This document shows, piece by piece, positions 10,241 through 18,219 of a stretch of DNA of 64,000 nucleotides (positions are counted from its first letter, which is position 1; each line of letters begins with the position of its first letter). The translations under genes were made by a program, and so were the position numbers. The stretch is from an uncultured Carboxylicivirga sp. (GTDB lineage: Bacteria > Bacteroidota > Bacteroidia > Bacteroidales > Marinilabiliaceae), in assembly GCA_947491945.1 (NCBI GenBank), contig CANLLN010000005.1, positions 124,001 through 188,000 on the forward strand, read 5' to 3'. The notes below the pieces were generated by a model. It did no database searches and had not been told where the DNA came from. It worked only from the letters and a program-made list of their open reading frames with translations.

Positions 10241-10257
10241 TATCAAATATTTTGATA
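10241..10257. promoter_or_regulatory. 17-bp palindrome upstream of the RND efflux operon (candidate operator)
   Basis: TATCAAA-TAT-TTTGATA is a perfect palindrome lying 75 bp upstream of the adaptor ATG and 80 bp upstream of the divergent editing-domain gene. Its size and symmetry suit a TetR- or MarR-type dimer. It is AT-rich, so chance is possible. Confidence 0.35.
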
Positions 10258-10336
10258 GATTAAAGTCTGAAGAAACCCATGATACTGATTATCTCACGAC
10301 GAATTTCACACAGCAGTTAAAAGAAAATATTATCAA

Positions 10337-10750
10337 ATGAAAGTATTAATTTTTTACACAAGCAACTTTGCCTATACACCGGCTGCCAAAAACCTGGATG
10401 AGGCACCCAACCCCGGTCTGCCACAGTCGTTCAACAACTGCCTGCTGGCCTGTATACAAGTGGAAGCACAGGATGAAGAGAAAGGCTTGAGAAGTCGTGA
10501 GAAAAAGCTAGCCAACCACCTAAAATGGGCAGCTAGAAAAAATAACACGGAAAAGATTGTACTTCACTCCTTTGCCCATCTGTCGGACTCCAAGGCCACT
10601 GCCCAATTCACCAAAGAGGTGTTTGATGCTGCACAAGCAAGGCTTGAGAATGCGGATTACGAGATTGCCCAAACGCCTTTCGGCTATTTTTTGGATCTGA
10701 AGATTGATGCCCCGGGCTTCTCGCTGGCACGCATTTGGGGCGACTTGTAG
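10337..10750 (+). CDS. Stand-alone threonyl-tRNA synthetase editing-domain protein (archaeal type, DTD-like fold)
   Basis: 137 aa, a single domain resembling the N-terminal editing domain of archaeal ThrRS (tRNA-Thr_ED). Visible family marks are the opening KVLIFYTSNFAYTP, the central KIVLHSFAHLSDSKA (archaeal enzymes have a similar HSYAHLS stretch) and the C-terminal TPFGYFLDLKIDAPGFSLARI. In archaea this domain removes serine mischarged on tRNA-Thr and shares its fold with D-aminoacyl-tRNA deacylase. Here no synthetase is attached and no translation gene is adjacent, so it would act in trans or on another substrate. Transcribed divergently from the RND operon and ends in a hairpin shared with the convergent BlaR1-like gene. 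Confidence 0.75.
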   Translation: MKVLIFYTSNFAYTPAAKNLDEAPNPGLPQSFNNCLLACIQVEAQDEEKGLRSREKKLANHLKWAARKNNTEKIVLHSFAHLSDSKATAQFTKEVFDAAQARLENADYEIAQTPFGYFLDLKIDAPGFSLARIWGDL

Positions 10751-10872
10751 CTTGCGTTTATAAGGGGTGAGAGGTGTGTAATGAGTGGTGAGATTGATTT
10801 ACAAAATGTTAATCTTCTCGTAAAAAACTTTATGCATTGAGGGTTTACCTATTTATCGTATCAAAAGAAGCA

Positions 10873-10918
10873 ACTTATCGGATGAGTCTTGGTTTAATGC
10901 AATACTCATCCGATAAGT
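10873..10918. terminator. Perfect 15-bp hairpin between convergent genes
   Basis: ACTTATCGGATGAGT (10873-10887) and its exact complement (10904-10918) flank a 16-nt loop, between the end of the editing-domain gene and the end of the BlaR1-like gene. A bidirectional terminator is the simplest reading, although no long T-run follows. Confidence 0.6.
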
Positions 10919-10960
10919 AATTAGCTTGCTCAATTCAGCCTTTTCATTTTCTTACTACGA

Positions 10961-13636
10961 CTACTGCTCGTCTTTCGTGCTGATAAGTACAACGCCATTC
11001 TTCCCTTCCTCTCCATAGATTTGAATGGCCTTTTCACGTTTTAGAATGGAGATGGACTTAATGTCCTCTCGATCAAGGTGAAGTCCGTCCTGCTTCTTGC
11101 CATTGACAATGTACAAGGGCGATTCACCACTCTCATCCTCAATGGTTAAATTCAATTCTGTCATCTTCACCTTACCCGTTGATTGAAACAAGGGCTTTGC
11201 GGCAGCCATAGCGGCAGAATATGCACCGGCCTTAGTAGTAACCATAATAACACCATTGGGTGCCTTCTCTCCATTTTGGTCAATGGCGGCCTCTCCCTTC
11301 ATCACATAAACGCTACTTATCTCATCGGAGTTGATCTCATTGATATTGCCATGAAATTCCTTTCCATCCAAAATAATCCGAGGTTTTTTGTCAGCGGAAG
11401 CTCCTTTAATCAATACATTATCAAGCGTCTGATCACTGTGCGAGTTCTGTTTACTTATTGCCGGTTTATTCATTGTTCCATAACCTAGAACAACCAACTC
11501 CTCGGCCTTTTTTGCCGCTTTCGTCTCAATCAAAACAACACCATTTTTACCCTCTTCACCATACTTATCAAGCGCCATCTCTCCTTTAATGACACTTACT
11601 TTATCTATATTTTCCGCATTAACATTGGCTTCTTTTTGCTTACGACCATCAACAATAAACAAGGGTGATTCGCCATTGGAGTCAGTTATGCTTAAATCAG
11701 AAATACTTACCTGAGACTTACCTGAAGATTGGAATATCACTTTCTCCTCATTACCTTTTGAGGTTAATAATTCGGTACTATTCTTCAACACATCACCATA
11801 TAGGGCTGTCACTTCCGGTTCAATTAAAGCGGAATGACCAGTGTCTTCCTTAAGACCTGATTTAGTAGTTATTTCAAATGCTCCATCTTTGGCTTTCTCA
11901 CCATATTTTTTCGTAGCAGCATCTCCTTTTAAAACATTTACCTTCGCTATATCGCTTGGTGAAATATCATTTATAGCTCCGGAATATGCCTTACCATCAA
12001 CAATATATAGCGATGGCTTTGGATTTTTAGAACCAATTACGGATGAGCGCTTTAAGGTTTCAATAAAACGCTTCGTATGAATAATAAAAGCGCCGTTTTC
12101 TGTCGTCACATCAAGTGTTTTCACATGTAATCCGGCCGGACTTTTACCAATGGCTCCAACATCACTTAAGTCAAGCGCCGCAATTTCTTCCCAAGTCGAT
12201 AACTTTCCATCTAAAACAAACTCAGGCCGATTCGTAGCAGGGCCATCCAATTCAATATGACCACCACTTGCCAATAAGGTAAACGCTTCACCTTTAGAAT
12301 TTACCAATTGCGTCTTTCGTCCTTCCCACATAGAAGAAACCTCCTCGTTTTGCCCTTTACTACACTTCTGGAGCATAAACTCAAAATCCACTTGCAACAA
12401 CTTACCCTTTAAGGCCACATCTGTTACTTCAGGCATAGCTTCCACAACCCGCTTAACTTCATTTTTAAGAAGCTGTAAATGTTCATCTTTTGACCGATCT
12501 CCCATTTGCTTTTGTCCTTCGGTGGCAGCATAGCCCACCACAACCACTTTATCCAGTTGGGTAGCAGCAGTATTTGAGCCAATTGATACATCACTCACTT
12601 TACCTTTTTTATCTACTTTAAAATTAACAGTAACGATACCTTGAGTGCCTGCTTCCTGAGCTTTAACAGGATATTTTATATTCATGGCAAAATATCTTCT
12701 TAAACTCAGTGCATCGCTTATTTCAAGCCTATCAACAGGCTTAACAAGCGTTTTATCAGGATTGGTAAAAGCCAACATCGTTGCTACCACAAGCGGCAAT
12801 ACGAGGACACCTTTGACCCATCCTGTTATGGTGTTGGTATGTTTTTTATTCATCATTACGAGTCTTTTTTTAGTTAAACTTTGGTTGAAGTCATTCACCA
12901 ACTGCATTTGCCTGTGACCTTGCAACAAACTCAATAAAGAATACTGATACTCCATGGGTTCACAAGTGGTATGCACCATCGCGTTGTCAACACAATATTC
13001 ATGGTTTTGGGCAATTAGCTTACGAAGCCACCACACAAAGGGATTCCACCATTGGATAATCAGCAGCCACTCGGCCAGCGAAATGTCAATTGAATGTAAC
13101 TGAGCACAGTGATTGCGCTCGTGTTCAAGAATCATCTGCCTATTCGCATCTCTATTCAAATGATGCGGCAGATAAATGGTTCGGAAAAAAGAAAATGGAT
13201 TCACTCCCTTATCATTCAGCAACACCACATCATAACCTTTATAATACTGATGTTGCCCACTCTTTTTTAATCGATGGATAAAGGCATATCCCCAAATCAA
13301 ACGAACTACCATTAACAAACTAACAACTGCATAAATGCTCAAACCTATCTGCATCCAGTTAATTGGTTCGGGCACTACTACCGCTTCACCATAAGTAATC
13401 GGCACATCCATGGTCAACACCAAGGGCTGAGCCGCCACTTCAGGCTTATAAAACACACTTTTTAACCACACCGGCATCGCCATTAGTGGCACTATCCATG
13501 GTACAATTAGGGTGGCCAGCAGCCATGCCCTGTTGCGATTAAAAAAGTGGTCTTTTGCCAGTATGCCTGCAAACAGCAAAACCGAAACAGCGATGATTCC
13601 GCCTGTTTTCAGTTGTAGTTCGATAAATGTGTCCAT
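10961..13636 (-). CDS. BlaR1/MecR1-like M56 membrane metallopeptidase with TonB-like domain and SusC-plug-like repeats
   Basis: 891 aa. The N-terminal third is a BlaR1/MecR1-type membrane peptidase: helices near 11-28, 37-60, 97-118 and 279-296, and the zinc motif H172-E173-R-N-H176 in LEHERNHCAQLHS, followed by IIQWWNPFVWWLRKL. A TonB C-terminal-like domain follows (about 305-370, YPVKAQEAGTQGIVTVNFKV). The rest holds about five copies of a short unit near 471, 540, 653, 747 and 835, each of the form 'hydrophobic-(V/L)(D/N)GK ... I..(V/I).V(L/M)KG.(A/M)A...G(E/K)...(N/D)G...I.TK'. This matches the plug signature of SusC receptors. BlaR1 proteins sense cell-wall stress and cleave their BlaI partner; here the sensor part is replaced by the repeat region. 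Its ATG overlaps the BlaI-like stop (TGATG). Confidence 0.87.
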   Translation of the reverse strand: MDTFIELQLKTGGIIAVSVLLFAGILAKDHFFNRNRAWLLATLIVPWIVPLMAMPVWLKSVFYKPEVAAQPLVLTMDVPITYGEAVVVPEPINWMQIGLSIYAVVSLLMVVRLIWGYAFIHRLKKSGQHQYYKGYDVVLLNDKGVNPFSFFRTIYLPHHLNRDANRQMILEHERNHCAQLHSIDISLAEWLLIIQWWNPFVWWLRKLIAQNHEYCVDNAMVHTTCEPMEYQYSLLSLLQGHRQMQLVNDFNQSLTKKRLVMMNKKHTNTITGWVKGVLVLPLVVATMLAFTNPDKTLVKPVDRLEISDALSLRRYFAMNIKYPVKAQEAGTQGIVTVNFKVDKKGKVSDVSIGSNTAATQLDKVVVVGYAATEGQKQMGDRSKDEHLQLLKNEVKRVVEAMPEVTDVALKGKLLQVDFEFMLQKCSKGQNEEVSSMWEGRKTQLVNSKGEAFTLLASGGHIELDGPATNRPEFVLDGKLSTWEEIAALDLSDVGAIGKSPAGLHVKTLDVTTENGAFIIHTKRFIETLKRSSVIGSKNPKPSLYIVDGKAYSGAINDISPSDIAKVNVLKGDAATKKYGEKAKDGAFEITTKSGLKEDTGHSALIEPEVTALYGDVLKNSTELLTSKGNEEKVIFQSSGKSQVSISDLSITDSNGESPLFIVDGRKQKEANVNAENIDKVSVIKGEMALDKYGEEGKNGVVLIETKAAKKAEELVVLGYGTMNKPAISKQNSHSDQTLDNVLIKGASADKKPRIILDGKEFHGNINEINSDEISSVYVMKGEAAIDQNGEKAPNGVIMVTTKAGAYSAAMAAAKPLFQSTGKVKMTELNLTIEDESGESPLYIVNGKKQDGLHLDREDIKSISILKREKAIQIYGEEGKNGVVLISTKDEQ

Positions 13637-14007
13637 CAGTCCTGCTTTTTCTTTTCAATAATGTCAATCAACTCTTTTAAATCCTCCACATTCAGCTTGT
13701 CTTCATTAACAAAGAAGGAAACCACATTTTTGTAGGATGACTCAAAATAATCGGACACCACATTTTTGATAAACAATTTACGATATTCTTCTTTAGTAAC
13801 CGCCGGGTAATACTCGTGCGAATTACCATAGGAATTATGGGCGACATAGCCCTTTTCCTCCAGTCCGCGAATGATGGTGCTAAAAGTATTATAGTGCGGT
13901 TTTGGCTCCGGATGCTTCTTTAGCAAATCCTTTACAAAGCCCTTACCGGCCTCCCACAATATCTTCATCACATCTTCTTCGCGCTTGGTTAATCGTTTTG
14001 TAATCAT
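13636..14007 (-). CDS. BlaI/MecI/CopY-family transcriptional repressor
   Basis: 123 aa, the family's usual size. It starts MITKRLTKREEDVMKILWEAG, the first helices of the BlaI winged helix, followed by the recognition region (HYNTFSTIIRGLEEKGYVAH) and a C-terminal dimerisation and cleavage region. In known systems the repressor dimer blocks its own operon and is cut after its BlaR1 partner is activated. It is the first gene of a two-gene operon, overlapping the BlaR1-like gene by one base. No beta-lactamase gene lies nearby, so the regulated target beyond the operon itself is not evident. Confidence 0.92.
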   Translation of the reverse strand: MITKRLTKREEDVMKILWEAGKGFVKDLLKKHPEPKPHYNTFSTIIRGLEEKGYVAHNSYGNSHEYYPAVTKEEYRKLFIKNVVSDYFESSYKNVVSFFVNEDKLNVEDLKELIDIIEKKKQD

Positions 14008-14037
14008 CGTTATTGCATTAATAATAACTATCTATTT

Positions 14038-14070
14038 CGTTTTATCAACTATTTTTTTCGTTAATAAACG
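14038..14070. promoter_or_regulatory. Imperfect dyad upstream of blaI-like gene (possible operator)
   Basis: A CGTTTTAT...AATAAACG dyad with further partial symmetry (TCAAC / GTTAA) lies 30-60 bp upstream of the repressor ATG, where a self-regulating BlaI-type protein should bind. The symmetry is imperfect and the region AT-rich. Confidence 0.3.
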
Positions 14071-14120
14071 AGATTTTTAGTTTTAGGAATACAAAGACTC
14101 GTTCTGTATTTCAAAGTTCA

Positions 14121-14756
14121 TTAGCCCAACAAGGCTTTCAACTCTGCCAACTGATTGATCGATAATTCACATTTATCTTTCAGTAAAGTTGTTAACACCG
14201 TCATTTTAGCGGCATTCTCCAATACTTCAATGCGGTCAAAAGCCTCCATCAAATTGCTGCCAACCGCCAAAACACCATGATTGGCCATAATAATGACATT
14301 AGCCGCCTTACTTGCATCCGCCACATTAGCCGCCAATTGTTCTGAGCCGGGAGCAGCATAAGCCGCCTTACATGGCACCCCTAAAATGACATGGGCTTCT
14401 GCGAGCAAATTCGTATTAAGCGACTGCTCAATAACAGCAAACAAGCTTCCCATCGGGGCATGGGCGTGTACTATGGCTTTCACATCGGGGCGGGCACGGT
14501 ACACGGCAAGGTGCATACCTGTTTCCATACTAACGGTTAGCCCTTCATCTTTACACTGCCCGTCCGCCCCCACAATGGCAACATGGGCAGCTTTTATTCG
14601 GCCCTTATCGCTCGCCGAAGCTGTTATGGCAATTAACGATTCATCGATACGCAAACTTATATTACCGCCCAAAGTAGTAGTCAGCCCTTTCTTATACAAG
14701 CGACGCATCCAGGCGGCTACTTCTTTTTTACACTTTATATACGCTTCTTTGTGCAT
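14121..14756 (-). CDS. Class II aldolase/adducin-family protein (FucA/RhaD-like)
   Basis: About 211 aa from ATG 14756, near the family length of about 215. It carries the NISLR element of the phosphate pocket (GGNISLRID), the zinc-binding pair in HAHAPMG and the third histidine in MANHGVLAVG. Such enzymes cleave fuculose-1-phosphate, ribulose-phosphate or related sugar phosphates to dihydroxyacetone phosphate plus an aldehyde; the precise sugar cannot be told. A longer frame from 14843 adds 29 residues with no family similarity and is not preferred. Monocistronic, with no sugar-catabolic neighbours. Confidence 0.85.
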   Translation of the reverse strand: MHKEAYIKCKKEVAAWMRRLYKKGLTTTLGGNISLRIDESLIAITASASDKGRIKAAHVAIVGADGQCKDEGLTVSMETGMHLAVYRARPDVKAIVHAHAPMGSLFAVIEQSLNTNLLAEAHVILGVPCKAAYAAPGSEQLAANVADASKAANVIIMANHGVLAVGSNLMEAFDRIEVLENAAKMTVLTTLLKDKCELSINQLAELKALLG

Positions 14757-14901
14757 GGAAATTTGTTTTGATTGAATATTGATACATGCTGCTATGCCAG
14801 AAATAATCATCGAAAAAGGATTAACCGACACAGGCTGATGCAATTTCGTAAATAATACAGACTTAAGATTCTTTTATTGAAGGATAAGCAGGGAAAAAAT
14901 A

Positions 14902-14909
14902 TATTTTTG
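14902..14909 (+). promoter_or_regulatory. TAnnTTTG -7 box directly before the amidase start
   Basis: TATTTTTG matches the Bacteroidota -7 consensus and ends only six bases before ATG 14916. If used, the transcript would be nearly leaderless, or the true start would lie further in. Confidence 0.35.
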
Positions 14910-14915
14910 TAAGCC

Positions 14916-15911
14916 ATGACTAATAAAACTGCACGCACATATCTCATTTCTGCGCTGCTATGGTTGCTACCTTTTTGCGTGGCAGCACAGGACAACAGCG
15001 CCCTGAAAATGGCTAAACCCAAGGCCGGTGAAGGCATGTATAGCTTTTTGGTTCGTCATAACCTATCACCCAAAGAGCATCGACAAGTCTTTATTGAGTT
15101 AAACGAAGGTAAATTTGGCAAAAACGATGCACTACTGGCGCATCACAGCTACCTACTACCTACTGTAAACACAGAACTTTACGAACCTTTATTTGGCAAA
15201 GAGCGCGAACGCTTTCCCCTGGAGTCAAGCTCTCTTAAGGGAGCTGCATTCTACCTTGTGGCCGGCCATGGCGGTCCCGACCCCGGTGCCATCGGACAGT
15301 ATGGAGAGCATGCACTGCACGAGGATGAATACGCCTACGACATAACGCTACGACTAGCCAAGAAACTGATGGAAAACGGCGCTAAGGTGCATTTGATTAT
15401 CAAAGATGAAGATGATGGCATACGCGATGGTCAAATATTGCGCTACGATAATCATGAAACCTGCGGAAAGCAGACCATACCCCTGGAGCAAATCGACCGT
15501 TTACAGCAACGAACACGCGAGGTTAACAAATGCTATCGGCAAGATAGCGAAGCCTACAGACGATGCCTGATTATCCATCTCGACAGCCGCAGTAAGCGCA
15601 AGCAGATCGACGTATTCTTCTATCATCATAAAAAAAGCAGAAGTGGCAGAAAGCTGGCGCATGAACTGCGTAGCACCTTCGACAGCAAATACAATGAACA
15701 TCAGCCTTCGCGCGGCTTCTCCGGCACGGTAAGCGACCGCAACCTGTACCTTTTGCGCAACACTACACCGGTATCGGTATTTATAGAGCTGGGTAATATC
15801 CAAAACTACCGCGATCAGCAGCGCTTTGTAAAGGCTGACAACCGACAGGCACTGGCCAATTGGCTTTACGATGGAATAAAGAAAGATTTTGAAAGGAACA
15901 GTAAGAAATAA
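14916..15911 (+). CDS. Secreted N-acetylmuramoyl-L-alanine amidase (Amidase_3)
   Basis: 331 aa. A signal peptide (about 1-25, ending VAAQ) precedes a 70-residue linker domain (AGEGMYSFLVRHNLSPKEHR, possibly LysM-like) and then the zinc amidase. Conserved pieces are VAGHGGPDPGAIG (first zinc His), LHEDEYAYDI (Glu ligand), IIHLDSR (second His) and SVFIELGNIQN (catalytic Glu). The enzyme cleaves the bond between MurNAc and L-Ala of peptidoglycan stem peptides, for daughter-cell separation or wall turnover. An insert between the Glu and second His (about 170-200, with EQIDRLQQRTREVNKCY) is longer than in AmiC. Followed closely by the nucleotidyltransferase, but that gene has its own -7 box. Confidence 0.9.
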   Translation: MTNKTARTYLISALLWLLPFCVAAQDNSALKMAKPKAGEGMYSFLVRHNLSPKEHRQVFIELNEGKFGKNDALLAHHSYLLPTVNTELYEPLFGKERERFPLESSSLKGAAFYLVAGHGGPDPGAIGQYGEHALHEDEYAYDITLRLAKKLMENGAKVHLIIKDEDDGIRDGQILRYDNHETCGKQTIPLEQIDRLQQRTREVNKCYRQDSEAYRRCLIIHLDSRSKRKQIDVFFYHHKKSRSGRKLAHELRSTFDSKYNEHQPSRGFSGTVSDRNLYLLRNTTPVSVFIELGNIQNYRDQQRFVKADNRQALANWLYDGIKKDFERNSKK

Positions 15912-15915
15912 TCCT

Positions 15916-15923
15916 TATTTTTG
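15916..15923 (+). promoter_or_regulatory. TAnnTTTG -7 box upstream of nucleotidyltransferase
   Basis: TATTTTTG, 45 bases before ATG 15969, matches the Bacteroidota -7 consensus. A TTTTG lies upstream in the end of the amidase gene, although its spacing is longer than ideal. Confidence 0.4.
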
Positions 15924-15968
15924 CCTTTCATTTTATTATACGATCACTAACGTACAAATACAAAACAG

Positions 15969-16865
15969 ATGAAACCAACACTTTTGATTTTAGCAGCAGG
16001 CATGGGAAGTCGTTACGGCGGACTGAAACAGATGGATGAGCTGGGTCCGCATGGAGAATCAATTATTGACTACTCGGTGTATGATGCCATTGAGGCTGGC
16101 TTTGAAAAAGTTGTTTTCGTGATTCGCGAGGACTTTGCAGAAGCTTTTAAAGCGCGTTTTGAACCCCGCCTGGCCGGTAAAATTAAAACCGAGTACGTTT
16201 ATCAGGATTTGAACAAGCTACCCGCGGGCTTTAACGTGCCAGAGGGTCGCGAGAAACCCTGGGGTACGGGGCACGCCATCCTAATGGCCAAAGATGCGAT
16301 TAAAGAACCTTTTGCCATCATCAACGCAGATGACTTCTACGGACGCGAAGCCTACAAGCAAGTGGTTGACTTCATGAATACAAGCAAGAGTGCCAGTGAA
16401 TATGCCATGGTGGGTTACGCCCTGAAAAACACCCTTTCGGAACATGGTACCGTGTCGCGCGGCGTATGCGAAACCAACGCCGATGACTTGCTACGCAAGG
16501 TGGTGGAACGCACTAAGATAGGCTGTGAAGGTGATAAAATATTTTTCTACGAAGGTGATGAGAAAACAGAACTAACAGGTAACGAAGCTGTATCGATGAA
16601 CTTCTGGGCCTTTAAACCTGAATATTTCCAGCATCTGGAAAGTGCTTTTGTGGATTTTCTGAAGGAAAAAGGTCAGGAAATGAAATCGGAGTTTTACTTT
16701 AACTCGGTAGCCGATGCTATGATTCAAAAAGGCGAAGCCACCACCAAAGTGATACGCACCGATGCCAAATGGTTTGGCGTTACCTATAAAGAAGATAAGC
16801 CCATGGTGCAAGACAAGCTTAACAAGCTGATTGCCGATGGCATCTACCCTGAAAAACTTTGGTAG
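15969..16865 (+). CDS. Sugar-phosphate nucleotidyltransferase family protein
   Basis: 298 aa. N-terminal nucleotide-binding signature LILAAGMGSRYGGLKQMDELG (G-x-G-[ST]-R-[FY]-x-x-x-K pattern), a metal-binding INADDFYG centre (about residue 118), and GHAILMAKDAI. The fold is that of GlmU/RmlA-type NTP transferases, which join NTP and sugar-1-phosphate to make NDP-sugars. Many Bacteroidota have this stand-alone gene; the sugar is not known. No acetyltransferase domain follows, unlike GlmU. The gene ends before a strong terminator hairpin. Confidence 0.87.
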   Translation: MKPTLLILAAGMGSRYGGLKQMDELGPHGESIIDYSVYDAIEAGFEKVVFVIREDFAEAFKARFEPRLAGKIKTEYVYQDLNKLPAGFNVPEGREKPWGTGHAILMAKDAIKEPFAIINADDFYGREAYKQVVDFMNTSKSASEYAMVGYALKNTLSEHGTVSRGVCETNADDLLRKVVERTKIGCEGDKIFFYEGDEKTELTGNEAVSMNFWAFKPEYFQHLESAFVDFLKEKGQEMKSEFYFNSVADAMIQKGEATTKVIRTDAKWFGVTYKEDKPMVQDKLNKLIADGIYPEKLW

Positions 16866-16900
16866 ATAAGTAGCCTCACGCTAAGATCGCTAAGATATTC

Positions 16901-16946
16901 GCCAAGTACGCAAGAACAATCCTTTGTGTACTTGGCGTTTTTTTTA
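16901..16946 (+). terminator. Rho-independent terminator within a dispersed 'cgctaag/cgcaaag' repeat element
   Basis: GCCAAGTAC (16901-16909) pairs with GTACTTGGC (16928-16936), followed by GTTTTTTTT. The sequence just upstream (ACGCTAAGATCGCTAAGAT) belongs to a repetitive style seen again at 23240-23340 and 59365-59430. Confidence 0.8.
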
Positions 16947-17135
16947 CTGTGCGGGTTTTTTGTTTCCACTTTGCAATTTAGAGCTTCTCAAACAAAAGAC
17001 CTACGGTTCTGCATCAACTATAGTGACAATGATTTTCTATACCGAAAAGATTCAATCCTTGAATTCAATCGCCTCGCATAAGCCATAAAATTTTGCTGAA
17101 ATAATCAGAAAAAAAACATAAATTGTATCATAAAA

Positions 17136-18014
17136 ATGAAAAAACTCCTATCCTTCACCTTTCTACTCATTGCCTATACAGTAGCTGCTCAAACACCCCG
17201 CGGAAAAGTTATTGAAGGCCATAACCTGGCCAGTAAAATAACGGGCTACGATGTTCATTACTCCATCTATCTGCCACCTTGCTACGACACATCGGAACGC
17301 GCCTACCCCGTTCTCTACCTCCTGCATGGCTATAGCGACAATGAAACGGCATGGGTACAGTTTGGGGAGGTGAACCGAATTGCCGATAAAGCCATAGAGG
17401 AAGGACAGATTCCACCCATGATTATTGTGATGCCCGATGCCAAGGTAAGCTGGTATGTTAACAAATTTGACGGTACCGATCCTTATGAAGATATGTTCTT
17501 TCAAGAGTTCATTCCCCAGATTGAAGGACGCTATCGCATTCGACAAAATCGCCAGTTCAGAGCTATTGCTGGGCTTTCCATGGGAGGCCACGGTGCCTTG
17601 CTATATGCCATTAAGCACCCCGATGTGTTGGGAGCCTGTGCTGTCTTCAGTGCCGCCGTTTACACCGATGCAGAAATGAAAGAACACCTGAGCGATGGTT
17701 ACAAAGAGTGGTTTGCCCCCATTTATGGTTCCTTAAATGATAAGGGCGAGCTACCCCGGCACTGGCTGGATAATAACGTGCTGAACCTACTAAAAAATGG
17801 AGAACTGGAAAAAATTAAAACCGTTCAGTATTATATCGACTGTGGTGATGATGACTTTCTGTACCGGGGCAATGCAGCCCTTCATGTAACGATGCGCAAT
17901 TTAGGCATTCAGCACGAGTACCGCATCCGCGATGGCGCCCACAACTGGAGCTATTGGCGCAACAATATCATTCACGGCCTCCACTTTGTTGGCAATGTGT
18001 TTCACCGCAGATAG
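17136..18014 (+). CDS. Secreted alpha/beta-hydrolase esterase (esterase D / feruloyl-esterase-like)
   Basis: 292 aa with a signal peptide (about 1-19, ending AYTVAAQ). It has the esterase-D family order: YSIYLPPCYD, PVLYLLHGYSDNE (oxyanion region), the nucleophile elbow GLSMGGHGALL (Ser near residue 150), an Asp region (YIDCGDDDFLY) and the catalytic His in GAHNWSYWRN. Homologues hydrolyse short acyl or feruloyl esters on sugars or xylan; the true substrate is open. Not visibly linked to a polysaccharide locus. Its 3' end is followed by about 200 bp before the Tat-exported TldD-like gene. Confidence 0.87.
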   Translation: MKKLLSFTFLLIAYTVAAQTPRGKVIEGHNLASKITGYDVHYSIYLPPCYDTSERAYPVLYLLHGYSDNETAWVQFGEVNRIADKAIEEGQIPPMIIVMPDAKVSWYVNKFDGTDPYEDMFFQEFIPQIEGRYRIRQNRQFRAIAGLSMGGHGALLYAIKHPDVLGACAVFSAAVYTDAEMKEHLSDGYKEWFAPIYGSLNDKGELPRHWLDNNVLNLLKNGELEKIKTVQYYIDCGDDDFLYRGNAALHVTMRNLGIQHEYRIRDGAHNWSYWRNNIIHGLHFVGNVFHRR

Positions 18015-18219
18015 TCTGCGCTTACCCTTTGTTTTTCACAAGGATAAAGAATATCTTTATTGCTCAGTAAGCTACATGTCCCCATTTATTAGCTTTCTGC
18101 TCTTCAGGGCAAAGCAGCAGCAGCCTAGCTTATCCTGGATGACAATAACCTCATTATCTACAAACCCTTGGATGGGACAATCGATTGACAGCGATTACCC
18201 CGCCCAGCAATCTTTGAAA

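Noticed and set aside
17932-18219. N-terminal extension of the TldD frame by 96 codons
   Set aside because: It runs into the 3' end of the esterase gene in another frame; the Tat leader and lipobox begin right at 18220, the more plausible start.
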